From positions 1 through 36,109 of the forward strand of contig NZ_CAKRDI010000032.1 in the NCBI RefSeq assembly GCF_934309415.1: a stretch of DNA of 36,109 nucleotides, in the 5' to 3' direction. The notes under the pieces were generated by a model. That model did not search any database, was not told where the DNA came from, and saw nothing but the letters and a program-made list of their open reading frames with translations. Positions within the stretch are counted from its first letter, which is position 1, and each line of letters opens with the position of its first letter. This stretch comes from an uncultured Mediterraneibacter sp. Its GTDB lineage: Bacteria; Bacillota; Clostridia; Lachnospirales; Lachnospiraceae. Positions 15,910 through 24,039 of the stretch are shown here, piece after piece. The position numbers and the translations under genes are program-made.

Positions 15910-16275
15910 TTATTTTGTTAAATCATTATATTGCTTTAGGTTGTCGTTATCGTCTTGCTTTTTTAATTCAGCATTCCGCATTGTTGCGTTGTAAAAAGCT
16001 CTTTCTGATAGTTCTCTATCTTCCTTGATTTTTCGCTGACGTTCTTCCCTTGCCCTCTGTAATTCAATTTCTTTATCACGTAATTTTCGATTTTGTCTTG
16101 AATTTTTAATTAGTTTCCAGATTGTACTCAGTATTATATAGATCAGCCAAATTGCGAGCGCAAATAATCCAATATATAGAAATCCCCCAAGAAGTAGCGG
16201 AAGAATAATCATAATTGCGAACAAAGATGAAAAGCACCCAAAACATCCACAGCCTTGATTATTTCTCGAACTCAT
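15910..16275 (-). CDS. Membrane protein with charged coiled-coil tail
   Basis: 121 aa. Cys/Gly-rich start (QGCGCFGCFSS), then a long hydrophobic stretch (about residues 15-50) that could cross the membrane once or twice, then a basic/acidic helical tail (RDKEIELQRAREERQRKIKE) likely to form a coiled coil. The start at 16275 has GAGG 9 nt upstream; the in-frame ATG at 16290 has no site and touches the preceding stop. Family not recognised. Its place between the peptidase and the zinc-ribbon membrane protein suggests a membrane-linked lysogeny function. Confidence 0.6.
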   Translation of the reverse strand: MSSRNNQGCGCFGCFSSLFAIMIILPLLLGGFLYIGLFALAIWLIYIILSTIWKLIKNSRQNRKLRDKEIELQRAREERQRKIKEDRELSERAFYNATMRNAELKKQDDNDNLKQYNDLTK

Positions 16276-16289
16276 ATTTTCAATCCTCA

Positions 16290-16586
16290 TTAATTAGCAG
16301 TTACAACCCTTATTCTTTGCATGCATGGAAAAAGCTCTGCTGATGCTTCTATGTAGCAATCATACATATGATTCCGCATTTCAATTGTTTGAACATCAGA
16401 TTCGCTGAAATCATCACCTAAAATATGTCTCATTTCATGTAAGAACACTTCATGCTGTTTTTCATAGTTCAAAGATGCATCTATGAATATTGTGTAGGAA
16501 TCATCAGCGTTATGTCTGACGCATCCTGGAATCCCGCAAGATTCATCCATCATTACCACGTTTATGTAATATCCTTTGTAATACAA
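16290..16586 (-). CDS. Small HEXXH-type metallopeptidase (ImmA/IrrE-like)
   Basis: 98 aa with HEVFLHEMRHILGDDFSE: the HEMRH zinc motif followed by an acidic helix, as in the ImmA/IrrE (M78) group. It is directly downstream of the XRE repressor gene. In ICEBs1 and related phages an ImmA-type protease cleaves the neighbouring repressor to trigger induction; the same role is inferred here because this repressor lacks a self-cleaving domain. The frame opens with TTG at 16586, behind AAGGTGAAG, right after the repressor stop. The protein is shorter than typical ImmA, so it may be a minimal version. Confidence 0.65.
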   Translation of the reverse strand: MYYKGYYINVVMMDESCGIPGCVRHNADDSYTIFIDASLNYEKQHEVFLHEMRHILGDDFSESDVQTIEMRNHMYDCYIEASAELFPCMQRIRVVTAN

Positions 16587-16961
16587 TCATTCTTCACCTT
16601 CCTCCAATTTGCGGAGCTCTGCAAGCTTTTTCGCGAATTCTACGAGCCTTTCTTTGTCTACTGTTTTGTACACGTCAAAGAGAATCTTGTCATTGTTATA
16701 GATTTCTTGAGCTGTTTTAGCTGCCTCTTCATCAATGTAGTATCCATGATTTGTGATTTCTGTCTTTGTGTCACCACCGTTCATTAAATAATCAATGGAA
16801 ACATTGAAATAATTTGCTACTATTTCTGCTAAATCCATTCCGCATTTTGAATTCTTCTTTTTCCATGTACTTATTGTTGATTGCGATACTCCTGTTTCTT
16901 TGCAAAACTTATAAGCACTTATTCCGTGGGATTGTAATAATTGCTCAAAAATTTCGTACAT
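16587..16961 (-). CDS. XRE-family phage repressor
   Basis: 124-aa DNA-binding protein. A classic helix-turn-helix lies at about residues 8-60 (GISAYKFCKETGVSQSTIS, then WKKK), with the conserved NYFNVSIDYLMNG at its end. The C-terminal half is helical and acidic, without the S24 LexA-type peptidase. The start is the ATG at 16961 preceded by AAAGGTGG; an extension to 17024 has no ribosome site and would overlap the operators. It divides the leftward lysogeny genes from the rightward operon and is the obvious candidate to bind the AACCGAAGTA sites upstream. Confidence 0.88.
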   Translation of the reverse strand: MYEIFEQLLQSHGISAYKFCKETGVSQSTISTWKKKNSKCGMDLAEIVANYFNVSIDYLMNGGDTKTEITNHGYYIDEEAAKTAQEIYNNDKILFDVYKTVDKERLVEFAKKLAELRKLEEGEE

Positions 16962-17017
16962 TTTTTGTCCACCTTTCATAAAAACTAAATACTTTGTCAA
17001 AAACGCAGTAATACTTG

Positions 17018-17046
17018 TTGACAACCGAAGTATTCAGTGCTATAGT
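17018..17046 (+). promoter_or_regulatory. Rightward early promoter overlapped by operator 1
   Basis: TTGACA at 17018-17023 and TATAGT at 17041-17046 with a 17-nt spacer. The operator-like AACCGAAGTA (17023-17032) lies in the spacer. A second possible -10, TATAAT, is at 17124-17129. Repression by the adjacent XRE protein is inferred. Confidence 0.6.
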
Positions 17047-17166
17047 ATGGACATACTTGATTGAACCGAAGTAAACCGCCAAGTAAAATTCGATTCCGAG
17101 AAGTACTTCGTTTGTGCTATAAGTATAATTCGTTTTATTAAACTATATCACTAAACCGAAGTAAAC
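17023..17166. promoter_or_regulatory. Operator cluster of the lysogeny switch
   Basis: Three copies of AACCGAAGTA at 17023-17032, 17064-17073 and 17154-17163; the last two extend to an identical 13-mer (AACCGAAGTAAAC) exactly 90 bp apart. Between them is a perfect palindrome GAAGTACTTC (17100-17109) built from the same half-site GAAGTA. Repeated sites between divergent repressor and early genes are typical of phage operators. Confidence 0.6.
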
Positions 17167-17202
17167 ACAAGTATAAATAACTATAAAAAGGGAGGGATAT
17201 TT

Positions 17203-17391
17203 TTGTCTAAAATGTACACCTGTGACGAAGTGGCAGAAAGATACAAAGTCAAGGTCATTACCGTTTGGGAATGGATTCGCCAACGCAAGTTGAATGCAAT
17301 TAAACTCGGACGAGAGTACAGAGTATCGGAAGAAGACCTTATTCAGTTTGAAAATGAGCGTAAAACAATTCAAACGGAACGAGACGTTTAG
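17203..17391 (+). CDS. Small HTH (excisionase/MerR-like) DNA-binding protein
   Basis: 62 aa matching the HTH_17 excisionase-type fold: MYTCDEVAERYKVKVITVWEWI, then GREYRVSEEDLIQF. It is the first gene of the rightward operon, where Cro- or Xis-type regulators usually lie. The start is TTG at 17203, 6 nt after GGGAGGG; the ATG at 17212 would be too distant. It probably binds DNA as a recombination directionality factor or early regulator; which of the two cannot be decided from sequence. Confidence 0.75.
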   Translation: MSKMYTCDEVAERYKVKVITVWEWIRQRKLNAIKLGREYRVSEEDLIQFENERKTIQTERDV

Positions 17392-17406
17392 CAGAAAGGA
17401 GATAAG

Positions 17407-18132
17407 ATGAACGAATTACAAATTACAGAGTACAAAAACATTCGCGTACTCACAACGCAGCAGATTGCAGAAGCATATGGAACTGATAACAAAACAATTT
17501 CATACAACTTCAATCATAACAAAGATAGATATGTTGAAGGTAAACACTTCATTTGTTTGTCCGGAGATGAATTAAGGGCGTTTCGTGAAATTCACGATTT
17601 GCCAAACAATCTCAATAAATTATATCTCTGGACAGAAAAAGGAGCTTTCCTTCACGCAAAATCCCTAAACACTGATACAGCATGGGAAGTATACGACAGA
17701 CTGGTTGATAATTATTTTGAAAAACCGAAAACAGTTCCAATGACAACAGATCAGAAGATTCAGTTACTTGCTCAAGGAAATGTAGAACTGACAGAAAAGA
17801 TTGATAAGGTTGACAAAGATTTACAGGATTTCAAAGCAGATATGCCACTGTTAGCTCTGGAATGCCAGAAGATCACAAGAGCTAAGAATCAGAAAGTAGT
17901 TCCATTGATGGGTGGCAAGAACGCACCTGCTTACAAAAATAAAAGTTTGATGCACAAAGTCTACGGTGATGTGGATGCACAGCTCAGAAGAGAATTTGGT
18001 GTAAATACCTATAAAGCTATCAAACGTAGCCAATGTGACTTAGCAATTGAAATTATCAAAGCATATGAGCTGCCAATGTATTTAAAAGAAGAAATCAGTG
18101 CTGAAAATGCTCAGATGAGCTTTGCAGTGTAG
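17407..18132 (+). CDS. ORF6N/ORF6C-domain phage antirepressor
   Basis: 241 aa. The N-terminal ORF6N domain (NIRVLTTQQIAEAYGTDNKT to WTEKGAFLHAKS, residues about 10-90) is the DNA-binding part. A short coiled-coil linker (NVELTEKIDKVDKDLQDF) follows, then a C-terminal ORF6C-like region (YGDVDAQLRREFGVNTYKAI). This architecture is standard for phage antirepressors of the early region. An AGAAAGGAG site precedes the ATG, 15 nt after the HTH gene. It likely helps relieve repression by the XRE protein. Confidence 0.85.
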   Translation: MNELQITEYKNIRVLTTQQIAEAYGTDNKTISYNFNHNKDRYVEGKHFICLSGDELRAFREIHDLPNNLNKLYLWTEKGAFLHAKSLNTDTAWEVYDRLVDNYFEKPKTVPMTTDQKIQLLAQGNVELTEKIDKVDKDLQDFKADMPLLALECQKITRAKNQKVVPLMGGKNAPAYKNKSLMHKVYGDVDAQLRREFGVNTYKAIKRSQCDLAIEIIKAYELPMYLKEEISAENAQMSFAV

Positions 18133-18142
18133 GAGAGGAAAG

Positions 18143-18475
18143 ATGAAATTAAAAGATTTAAGACCAAACATGGTTGTCCAGACAGCAGAAAACAGAAAAT
18201 ATCTTCTTACAGAAGAGGACGGAATACTGTACGGAATCGGACTGGGAGGGTATTTGGAAATCACGGGTTACGCAGAGGATTTAAGATGTCCAGAATGTTG
18301 CTGCTGTGATATTGATGCTGTCTATAGACCGGGTTTGGGTTCATACAGCAATATGCTGAACGACAAGGATACATTGCTTTGGATGAGAGATGAACCAAAG
18401 AAGGAAATCACAATGGATGAAGCAATGAGAGCTCTTAGACAGAGATTCGGGGAAGGAGTGAAGATTATTGACTGA
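18143..18475 (+). CDS. Hypothetical phage protein with a Cys cluster
   Basis: 110 aa. The N-terminal half looks beta-rich (LRPNMVVQTAENRKYLL); the middle has CPECCCCD, an unusual run of five cysteines in six positions flanked by acidic residues, so metal binding is possible. The C-terminus (TMDEAMRALRQRFGEGVKI) is helical. The start is the ATG at 18143 after GGAGAGGAAAG. It overlaps the next gene by 8 nt. No family recognised. Confidence 0.65.
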   Translation: MKLKDLRPNMVVQTAENRKYLLTEEDGILYGIGLGGYLEITGYAEDLRCPECCCCDIDAVYRPGLGSYSNMLNDKDTLLWMRDEPKKEITMDEAMRALRQRFGEGVKIID

Positions 18476-18722
18476 AAACATTGAATTCCCAATGGGGCAT
18501 GTGCCAGTCCCGATCGCTGCAAAAGTCTATGGGAAAGATGCTACATGGGTTAGAGCCGGGATTATTGATGGATGGCTGAACATCGGTGTTGCAATCAGGC
18601 ATGGAAAAGAAGTCAAGGACGTTAAAGAAATGGACAGCAAGAAAGGCAGAATCAATTATTACATTAGCCCGAAACGACTGTACGAGGAAACCGGTTATCT
18701 GTGGAACGGAGAAAAATCATGA
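18468..18722 (+). CDS. Small HTH-like phage protein
   Basis: 84 aa starting with TTG at 18468 behind GGAGTGAAG and overlapping the previous stop. The segment VPIAAKVYGKDATWVRAGII resembles the helix-turn-helix of small excisionase-like proteins found in Clostridial phages, followed by a basic stretch and ISPKRLYEETGYL. It likely binds DNA; the exact role is unknown. Confidence 0.6.
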   Translation: MTENIEFPMGHVPVPIAAKVYGKDATWVRAGIIDGWLNIGVAIRHGKEVKDVKEMDSKKGRINYYISPKRLYEETGYLWNGEKS

Positions 18723-18901
18723 ATCAGTTGGAATTAATCAATATTAATAAGAAGAAAATAGATCTGATTGATATTAACTGCAAGAAGATTGATAGGAAAG
18801 AAAACGACAAGAAATTGAACGGAAGTGCTTATCTAGCATCGGCTCTTGGTGTGATGTCAGTTACATGGATGGTTATTGCATGGCTTGTATTTGGATATTA
18901 A
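18719..18901 (+). CDS. Small single-pass membrane protein
   Basis: 60 aa; the start codon overlaps the previous stop (ATGA). A lysine/isoleucine-rich N-terminal helix is followed by one membrane segment at the C-terminus (YLASALGVMSVTWMVIAWLV). It has GGAGAAAAATC upstream. Small tail-anchored proteins are common in phage early operons. No family recognised. Confidence 0.55.
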   Translation: MNQLELININKKKIDLIDINCKKIDRKENDKKLNGSAYLASALGVMSVTWMVIAWLVFGY

Positions 18902-18905
18902 AAAG

Positions 18906-18943
18906 CACCCTGATAAGGCTGCAACCTTTGGGCGCTTAGGGTA
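18906..18943 (+). other. Short nested hairpin in the early operon
   Basis: ACCCT (18907-18911) pairs with AGGGT (18938-18942), enclosing AAGG (18915-18918) / CCTT (18925-18928). It sits between the small membrane-protein gene and the next gene. The stems are short and no T-run follows, so terminator function is doubtful. Confidence 0.25.
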
Positions 18944-18975
18944 AAAACCAATTAAATAATAACACGGGAGGAAAT

Positions 18976-19158
18976 ATGAAGCAACCTAAAAAATTAACGA
19001 GACAGAATAAGATTCTGCTGGAAAAGGCCGGTCTGGATCCAAGAGACTGGATGAATCACTTTGAAGATGAAAATTATTTTCATGTGGTGGACAGGGATAG
19101 AAATATCAAAATTATAGATAAATCGGAAGGGAAGGTAACGAGAAATGGTGCAGATTAA
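18976..19158 (+). CDS. Small phage protein (DUF6906-like)
   Basis: 60 aa with the pattern KKLTRQNKILLEKAGLDPRDW, then a hydrophobic beta-like patch, resembling the DUF6906 family of small Clostridial phage proteins. CGGGAGGAAAT provides the ribosome site. It overlaps the ATPase gene by 14 nt, so translation is probably coupled. Function unknown. Confidence 0.6.
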   Translation: MKQPKKLTRQNKILLEKAGLDPRDWMNHFEDENYFHVVDRDRNIKIIDKSEGKVTRNGAD

Positions 19159-21160
19159 ACTGAAATCATTACATATTCAGAACTTCAAAGGTTGCAAGAA
19201 TAGAATGATTTCTTTTGGAGAGAAAACGCGAATTACCGGAGCAAACGAAAGCGGGAAAACAACGATTTTTGATTCGTTCATGTGGTTACTGTTTGGAAAA
19301 GATTCTCTTGGAAGTTCGGATTTCGACATTCGTCCACTTGATAAAGATGGAAAAATGATTGATAACGTTGAGATTTCTGTTGAAGCAGAAATCACTGCGG
19401 ACGGCGAAGAATACGAACTGAAAAAGCTCCAGAAGCAGAGATGGGTAAAAAAGCGTGGAACTGATACGAGAGAATTTCAGGGAAATGTGAATGAATTTGA
19501 AATTAACGGATATCCAAAATCTCAAAAAGAATTCAAGGAGTTCATTTCTGGAATTGTTGATGAAGATGTATTCAATTTGATTACTAATCCGGCGGCATTT
19601 AATGCCTTGCCTTGGAAGAAGCAGAGAAAAATTTTAATGAAATTTGTTGGATCATTTTCAGACGTGGAAATCGCAGAAGTATTTGACGAGAAATATAAAA
19701 AACTCATTCCGGAACTGAAAATTGCTGGAACAGATGACATTTTGAAGAAATACGCTAAGGCGAAAGGTGCTCTTAGCAAGAATATGGTTGAGATTCCGGC
19801 GCGTATTGATGAAATTTCTAAACAACTTGTAATTGCTGATGTCGGTGCTCTTGAAGTAGAGAAAGCTGCTAAAGAAGCAGAATTGAAGAAAGTCGAAGAG
19901 GAATTAACTGGTGGCAACAGCAAGTTAGAGGAAATCAATTCAAAGCGCGAAGAAGTTATTAAGCTTAAATTTCATCTTTCAGAGATTCAGAATGCGGAGA
20001 ATCAGAAGTTGCTTGATGGTTGCGCAAAGCTTAGAGAGGAAGAAATAAGCAAAGAGGATGCATTAAAGGAACTGAATCGTAAGATTTCTATTGTCCAGTC
20101 AACAATTCGTGAATCTCAGTTGAAATATCAGATGCATGACGGAGAAGTTAAATCTCTTATTGATGCTTGGAAAACAGAAAAAGCAAGGACATTTCCTGTT
20201 TATGTTCCACTGGATCCGTTACCGGAAAGCGCAACTGTGTGCCCTACTTGTGGACAGGAACTTCCAGAGGATCTTAAGCAGAAGAATATTTCTGGTTATG
20301 AATCACGCAAAAAAGCACATGAAGAAGACTATGCGAAGAAAAAGGCTGCTTTCGATAAGACGCACGAAGAGAATCTTAAGCAGATCGTGGAAAATGGCAA
20401 CAAGGCATCTGCTTCAAGGGATGAATATAAAGCTAAGGAAGAATCCTTTAGCAAAAGCTTAGATGAACTCAATTCTAAACTTAGTAATGCAGAAGCAGAA
20501 TATGTGGCTGCAAAAGAAAAAGTAGACGCGTATCCGAGAGTTGCTGATGTTTCTCAGAATGAAGAATATAAATCAACTTTTGAGAAAATCAAGGATCTGG
20601 AAAATGAGATTGAGTCAATGAGCAAGGAATCTTCTGGAAGAACAGAACTTGAAGCGAAAAGGGTTATTCTGAAAGATGAAATTACCGAAATTGCCGGAAA
20701 GATTTTAGCGTCAGATAATACGAAAATTAAAGAACGTATTGCTGAGCTTGAAGCAGAACAGAAAGAAATTGGTCAGAAAGTTGCGGAACAGGAACAGATG
20801 ATTGATCTTATGGAAGACTTTATTCGTGCAAAAATGAACATGATTTCTGAAAAAATCAATGGCATGTTTAAAGTTGTTTCTTTTAAACTTTTTGATAATC
20901 AAATTAATGGCGGGCTGAAAGAAACCTGCGAATGCACTGTAAATGGCGTACCGCTGTCAAGTCTGAATAATGGGCACAGAATTATTGCCGGATTGGATAT
21001 CATTCAGTCTATGTCGAATCTGTATGGCGTAAGCTGTCCTGTATTTATTGACAACAGCGAGGCTGTGAATGAGTTTAATTTCCCTGAGATGGATTCTCAG
21101 ATGATTTATTTAGCAGTAACCGATGAAAAAGAATTAAAAGTAGAAAGCGAGGACAAATAA
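19145..21160 (+). CDS. Rad50/SbcC-like AAA ATPase
   Basis: 671-aa SMC-type ATPase. Walker A GANESGKT is at residues 32-39; two long coiled-coil stretches (about 215-365 and 385-560) flank a zinc-hook CPTCGQ (C366, C369); the C-terminal lobe has the Walker B-like CPVFIDNSE. The layout is like Rad50/SbcC but shorter. Phage relatives act in DNA end processing and recombination beside RecT- or SSB-type proteins, as here. No SbcD/Mre11-type nuclease is adjacent; the MBL-fold protein at 23103 and the ERCC4-like protein at 25256 are possible nuclease partners (inference). Confidence 0.85.
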   Translation: MVQIKLKSLHIQNFKGCKNRMISFGEKTRITGANESGKTTIFDSFMWLLFGKDSLGSSDFDIRPLDKDGKMIDNVEISVEAEITADGEEYELKKLQKQRWVKKRGTDTREFQGNVNEFEINGYPKSQKEFKEFISGIVDEDVFNLITNPAAFNALPWKKQRKILMKFVGSFSDVEIAEVFDEKYKKLIPELKIAGTDDILKKYAKAKGALSKNMVEIPARIDEISKQLVIADVGALEVEKAAKEAELKKVEEELTGGNSKLEEINSKREEVIKLKFHLSEIQNAENQKLLDGCAKLREEEISKEDALKELNRKISIVQSTIRESQLKYQMHDGEVKSLIDAWKTEKARTFPVYVPLDPLPESATVCPTCGQELPEDLKQKNISGYESRKKAHEEDYAKKKAAFDKTHEENLKQIVENGNKASASRDEYKAKEESFSKSLDELNSKLSNAEAEYVAAKEKVDAYPRVADVSQNEEYKSTFEKIKDLENEIESMSKESSGRTELEAKRVILKDEITEIAGKILASDNTKIKERIAELEAEQKEIGQKVAEQEQMIDLMEDFIRAKMNMISEKINGMFKVVSFKLFDNQINGGLKETCECTVNGVPLSSLNNGHRIIAGLDIIQSMSNLYGVSCPVFIDNSEAVNEFNFPEMDSQMIYLAVTDEKELKVESEDK

Positions 21161-21161
21161 T

Positions 21162-21479
21162 ATGATTAAAGCGGAATGCGGAAAAGGCGAAGAAAAGGGA
21201 CAGGTAATTATCGAAGGTGAAACAAACGAACTTATGAATGAGTTTAGAGTAATTTGCAAAGGAATGAGAAGAGTATTTGCCAAGAACTTCGGCGAAGAAT
21301 ATGGAAATAAAATGTTTGATGCTATTTCAAGCGACAAACCGGACGATGAAGTCGAGAAAGAGGTCAGAGACATTTGGAATGCTTTTGTAAAAGAAAAGGC
21401 TGATGAAATTAAGTCTAAAAGTGGTGATTTGATTGAGATGTTATTGAAATCTATGTTTGGCGAAAGGGATGAGGACTAA
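21162..21479 (+). CDS. Hypothetical phage protein
   Basis: 105 aa, acidic and mostly helical, with no cysteines of note apart from two. The start is 1 nt after the ATPase stop, and its own stop overlaps the next start (TAATG). The layout places it in the recombination cluster between the Rad50-like ATPase and the RecT-like gene. The segment NEFRVICKGMRRVF is typical of small proteins at this position in Clostridial phages, but I cannot name a family. Confidence 0.6.
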   Translation: MIKAECGKGEEKGQVIIEGETNELMNEFRVICKGMRRVFAKNFGEEYGNKMFDAISSDKPDDEVEKEVRDIWNAFVKEKADEIKSKSGDLIEMLLKSMFGERDED

Positions 21480-21688
21480 TGTTGTATATCAAGGCAAAAT
21501 ACATGAAAAACGGCGTGCAGCATGGTCGTGAATATACATTCGGTTCAGATGTGATCGTGAAGCCGGGAGATGTAGTTTCTATCGGAACTGCGAAAGCAGT
21601 GGTAACCAATGTTGATGTGCCGGAGGAAGAGATTCTTCCTTTCCAGGACAAGCTGAAAAAGATTGATGGGAAAGTTGAGGAAGAGTAA
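21479..21688 (+). CDS. Small hypothetical phage protein
   Basis: 69 aa, beta-rich (MLYIKAKYMKNGVQHGREYTF, then VKPGDVVSIGTAKAVVTNV), which suggests a small barrel. It overlaps both neighbours by one base, consistent with coupled translation with the RecT-like gene. No family recognised. Confidence 0.6.
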   Translation: MLYIKAKYMKNGVQHGREYTFGSDVIVKPGDVVSIGTAKAVVTNVDVPEEEILPFQDKLKKIDGKVEEE

Positions 21689-22716
21689 TGGCAGAGAAAA
21701 ATGAAGTGGCTCAGAAAGAAAGTTTTACAACCGGTCTGAGTCAGTGGACAAATACAATTACCGGACTGGTCTCAAGGGATTTTGAACAGAACGGTGTTCA
21801 ATATGATGAATATTCCAAGCAGTGTGCTATGAACGCAATGGGATCAATATTTCAGTTGGTGCAAAACGATGAAAAAGCAGATATGAAGAATCTTAACACT
21901 TCCAATCTGAGAGAGGTTGTAGCTCAGTGCGCAAGCCTTAAGCTTAACGCCAATGCCGTGCCGAGAGAGGTGTATTTCCAGCTCAGAAGCAAGCAAATCG
22001 GCGGTCAGTGGTGCAAAATGGTTGAAATGGGAATTGAAGGGGACGGAAACGATGCGCTCCTGAGACAGTTTGGAAACAACATTGATACCGTTTACCCAGT
22101 GTGGCTTGTAAAAGATGGAGACGAATTTACATACCCTCGTAGACGTGGAATTGAGATTAAACCAGCAGAATGGACTCCAAAGGGATTATCTGACAAGACG
22201 GTGCGTGTCGTATATCCGGTAAAGCTAAAGGATGGAACGATTGACTATCTAATTGCCGAAAGAGAGCCAGTGAAAACAAATCTGATTGCACATATCAGGA
22301 ACAATCTTCTGAATGAAACATTTGGAATCTGTGAGAATCGCTATAAGGCTACTGCAAAGCAGAAAGAACAGATTAAGGCAAAGAAAGATGAAATCATGGC
22401 AGCTGTCCGCGAGTGCGAAACGTTGGAGGATGTTTTGAATTGTGAAATCGCTAAACCATACATTAGTGCGGCATGGCTCGATACTCCAGAAGCAATGATT
22501 GTTCGTAAAATGCGGAATAATGCGATTAAAAAATTCCCGAAGAATCTCAATAGTATGGCGTCAAGTTCTTTATTGCAGCTTGATGATGCATATAAGGCAA
22601 CTCAGGAAGAAATTGCAGAGAATGAAAATTCACAGGAGTTTGTTTTTGAAGATGCGGACATTGTAGCTGAATCTGAAGCCGTAGAGGTTGAAACTCCGGA
22701 TTTTGCAAAGGAGTAA
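21688..22716 (+). CDS. RecT-like single-strand annealing protein
   Basis: 342 aa. The order of conserved stretches (NLREVVAQCASLKLNANAV; VPREVYFQLRSKQIGGQW; then YPVWLVKDGDEFTYPRRRG) and the acidic tail fit phage recombination proteins of the RecT/Redbeta type, which anneal single strands during recombination and replication. It lies after the Rad50-like ATPase and before SSB, the expected neighbourhood. The usual RecE/lambda-exonuclease partner is not obvious. The start overlaps the previous stop. A RecT-like assignment is probable rather than certain. Confidence 0.65.
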   Translation: MAEKNEVAQKESFTTGLSQWTNTITGLVSRDFEQNGVQYDEYSKQCAMNAMGSIFQLVQNDEKADMKNLNTSNLREVVAQCASLKLNANAVPREVYFQLRSKQIGGQWCKMVEMGIEGDGNDALLRQFGNNIDTVYPVWLVKDGDEFTYPRRRGIEIKPAEWTPKGLSDKTVRVVYPVKLKDGTIDYLIAEREPVKTNLIAHIRNNLLNETFGICENRYKATAKQKEQIKAKKDEIMAAVRECETLEDVLNCEIAKPYISAAWLDTPEAMIVRKMRNNAIKKFPKNLNSMASSSLLQLDDAYKATQEEIAENENSQEFVFEDADIVAESEAVEVETPDFAKE

Positions 22717-22720
22717 GTGT

Positions 22721-23113
22721 ATGATAGCTGAAACAAAATGGTTGGATAAAGCTATAGAAGACATGAAGAACGGCACATACGATATGACAAAGGATGGAAA
22801 ATGCACTCAATGTGGGGCGTGCTGTAGCAATTATTTGCCTATGACGCAGAAAGAGATTGCTACGATACGCAGATACATAAAGAAGAATAATGTTAAGGAA
22901 TATAAACATCTGTTCCCGCTGACAAAGGAAGTTTGTGATCTTATGTGCCCATTTATGGATGATTCCAAGCTGAAAGAAAAATGCAGAATCTATCCTGTAC
23001 GACCAGAAATTTGCAGGCAGTTCATTTGCTCAAGGAAAAAGAAGCCATTTAATGGATATTGGCAACAATATGAGGTTGTGGATGTTAGAGAGGAGTTTTT
23101 CAATGGTAATTAG
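22721..23113 (+). CDS. CxxCxxCC (YkgJ-type) cluster protein
   Basis: 130 aa. The CTQCGACCSNYLP motif and later cysteines (CDLMCPFM, CRIYPVRPEICRQFIC) match the YkgJ/PF03692 family thought to bind zinc or an iron-sulfur cluster. The ATG at 22721 follows AAAGGAG; a longer frame reaching back into the RecT-like gene has no site. It overlaps the next gene by 11 nt. Family members in phages have no settled function. Confidence 0.8.
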   Translation: MIAETKWLDKAIEDMKNGTYDMTKDGKCTQCGACCSNYLPMTQKEIATIRRYIKKNNVKEYKHLFPLTKEVCDLMCPFMDDSKLKEKCRIYPVRPEICRQFICSRKKKPFNGYWQQYEVVDVREEFFNGN

Positions 23114-23837
23114 AACAATTGGTACAGGCTCTTCCGGTAATGGTTACGCTCTGATTTCAGGGGAAGATATTCTTCTCCTGGAATGCGGAGTTCCAGCAAA
23201 AGAGATGCTGAAAGCGATTGACTATCAGACTTCCAAAGTGAGTGGATGCATCGCAAGTCACGTCCATAAAGACCATGTTGGATTTATCAAGCAGTATATG
23301 CGGTACGGAATCAAGGTATACACCTCAGACGAAGTACAGGCAGATATTGAAACTGTGATAGGAGAGAAAACAACTGGCTTGCAGAGAATGAAGCGACAGC
23401 AGATGGGCTCATTTTCAGTGATACCGTTTCGTGTGCCGCATGGAGAAACGGAGTGTGACGGATGGTTGATTGATACGCCGGAGGGCAAGATCCTGTTCAT
23501 TACGGATGCTGAGTATTGTCCGTACGATTTCTCAAAAATGGGAATCAACTATGGATTGATTGAATGCAACTACTCAGAAGATTATATCAGCCGGGAAGAA
23601 GATGGAGCTAAATTTGATCATGTGCTTACTGGACACATGGAATTGCAAACGTGTAAACGGTTCATACAGAGCATTAATAGTCAGAGCCTAAGAAGTCTAG
23701 GCTTGATACATTTAAGTAGCTGGAATGGCAATGCAGAGCGGTTCACGGACGAGATACAAGAGATTGTTGATTGTGATGTGGACGTATGGGCAGCAGAAAA
23801 AGGAATGGAAAAGGAATTTTGTCTGATGCCGTTTTAG
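23103..23837 (+). CDS. Metallo-beta-lactamase-fold hydrolase
   Basis: 244 aa. The metal-binding motif ASHVHKDHVGF (HxHxDH type), an early GTGSSGNGYAL and later GHMELQTCKRF and LIHLSSWNGNAE fit the YycJ/RNase Z-like branch of the fold. Proteins of this type recur in Clostridial phage recombination clusters and may be nucleases (family knowledge plus inference). The start ATG at 23103 has AGAGGAG upstream and overlaps the previous gene. Confidence 0.82.
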   Translation: MVIRTIGTGSSGNGYALISGEDILLLECGVPAKEMLKAIDYQTSKVSGCIASHVHKDHVGFIKQYMRYGIKVYTSDEVQADIETVIGEKTTGLQRMKRQQMGSFSVIPFRVPHGETECDGWLIDTPEGKILFITDAEYCPYDFSKMGINYGLIECNYSEDYISREEDGAKFDHVLTGHMELQTCKRFIQSINSQSLRSLGLIHLSSWNGNAERFTDEIQEIVDCDVDVWAAEKGMEKEFCLMPF

Positions 23838-23845
23838 GAGTTGAT

Positions 23846-23998
23846 ATGTGGTTTAAAGTAATTTTAATTATTTTTGATTGTATTGGAGCGATTTTTAATT
23901 TTTGGCAATATAGAGACACCGGAAACAAAGAGTTTTTAATTCCGTTTGTAATGTTTTTATTTGCACTGATTTGTGCTGTCGTATCCATTATTGTTTAA
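23846..23998 (+). CDS. Small membrane protein
   Basis: 50 aa with two hydrophobic segments (MWFKVILIIFDCIGAIFNFW and FLIPFVMFLFALICAVVSII) joined by a short polar turn. The ATG at 23846 follows TAGGAG. It lies between the MBL-fold gene and ssb. No family recognised; possibly a holin-like or exclusion-type protein, but this is a guess from shape only. Confidence 0.5.
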   Translation: MWFKVILIIFDCIGAIFNFWQYRDTGNKEFLIPFVMFLFALICAVVSIIV

Positions 23999-24039
23999 CA
24001 TGGAAAATTACACAAAAGTAAAGAAAGGTAGAGTAACTT

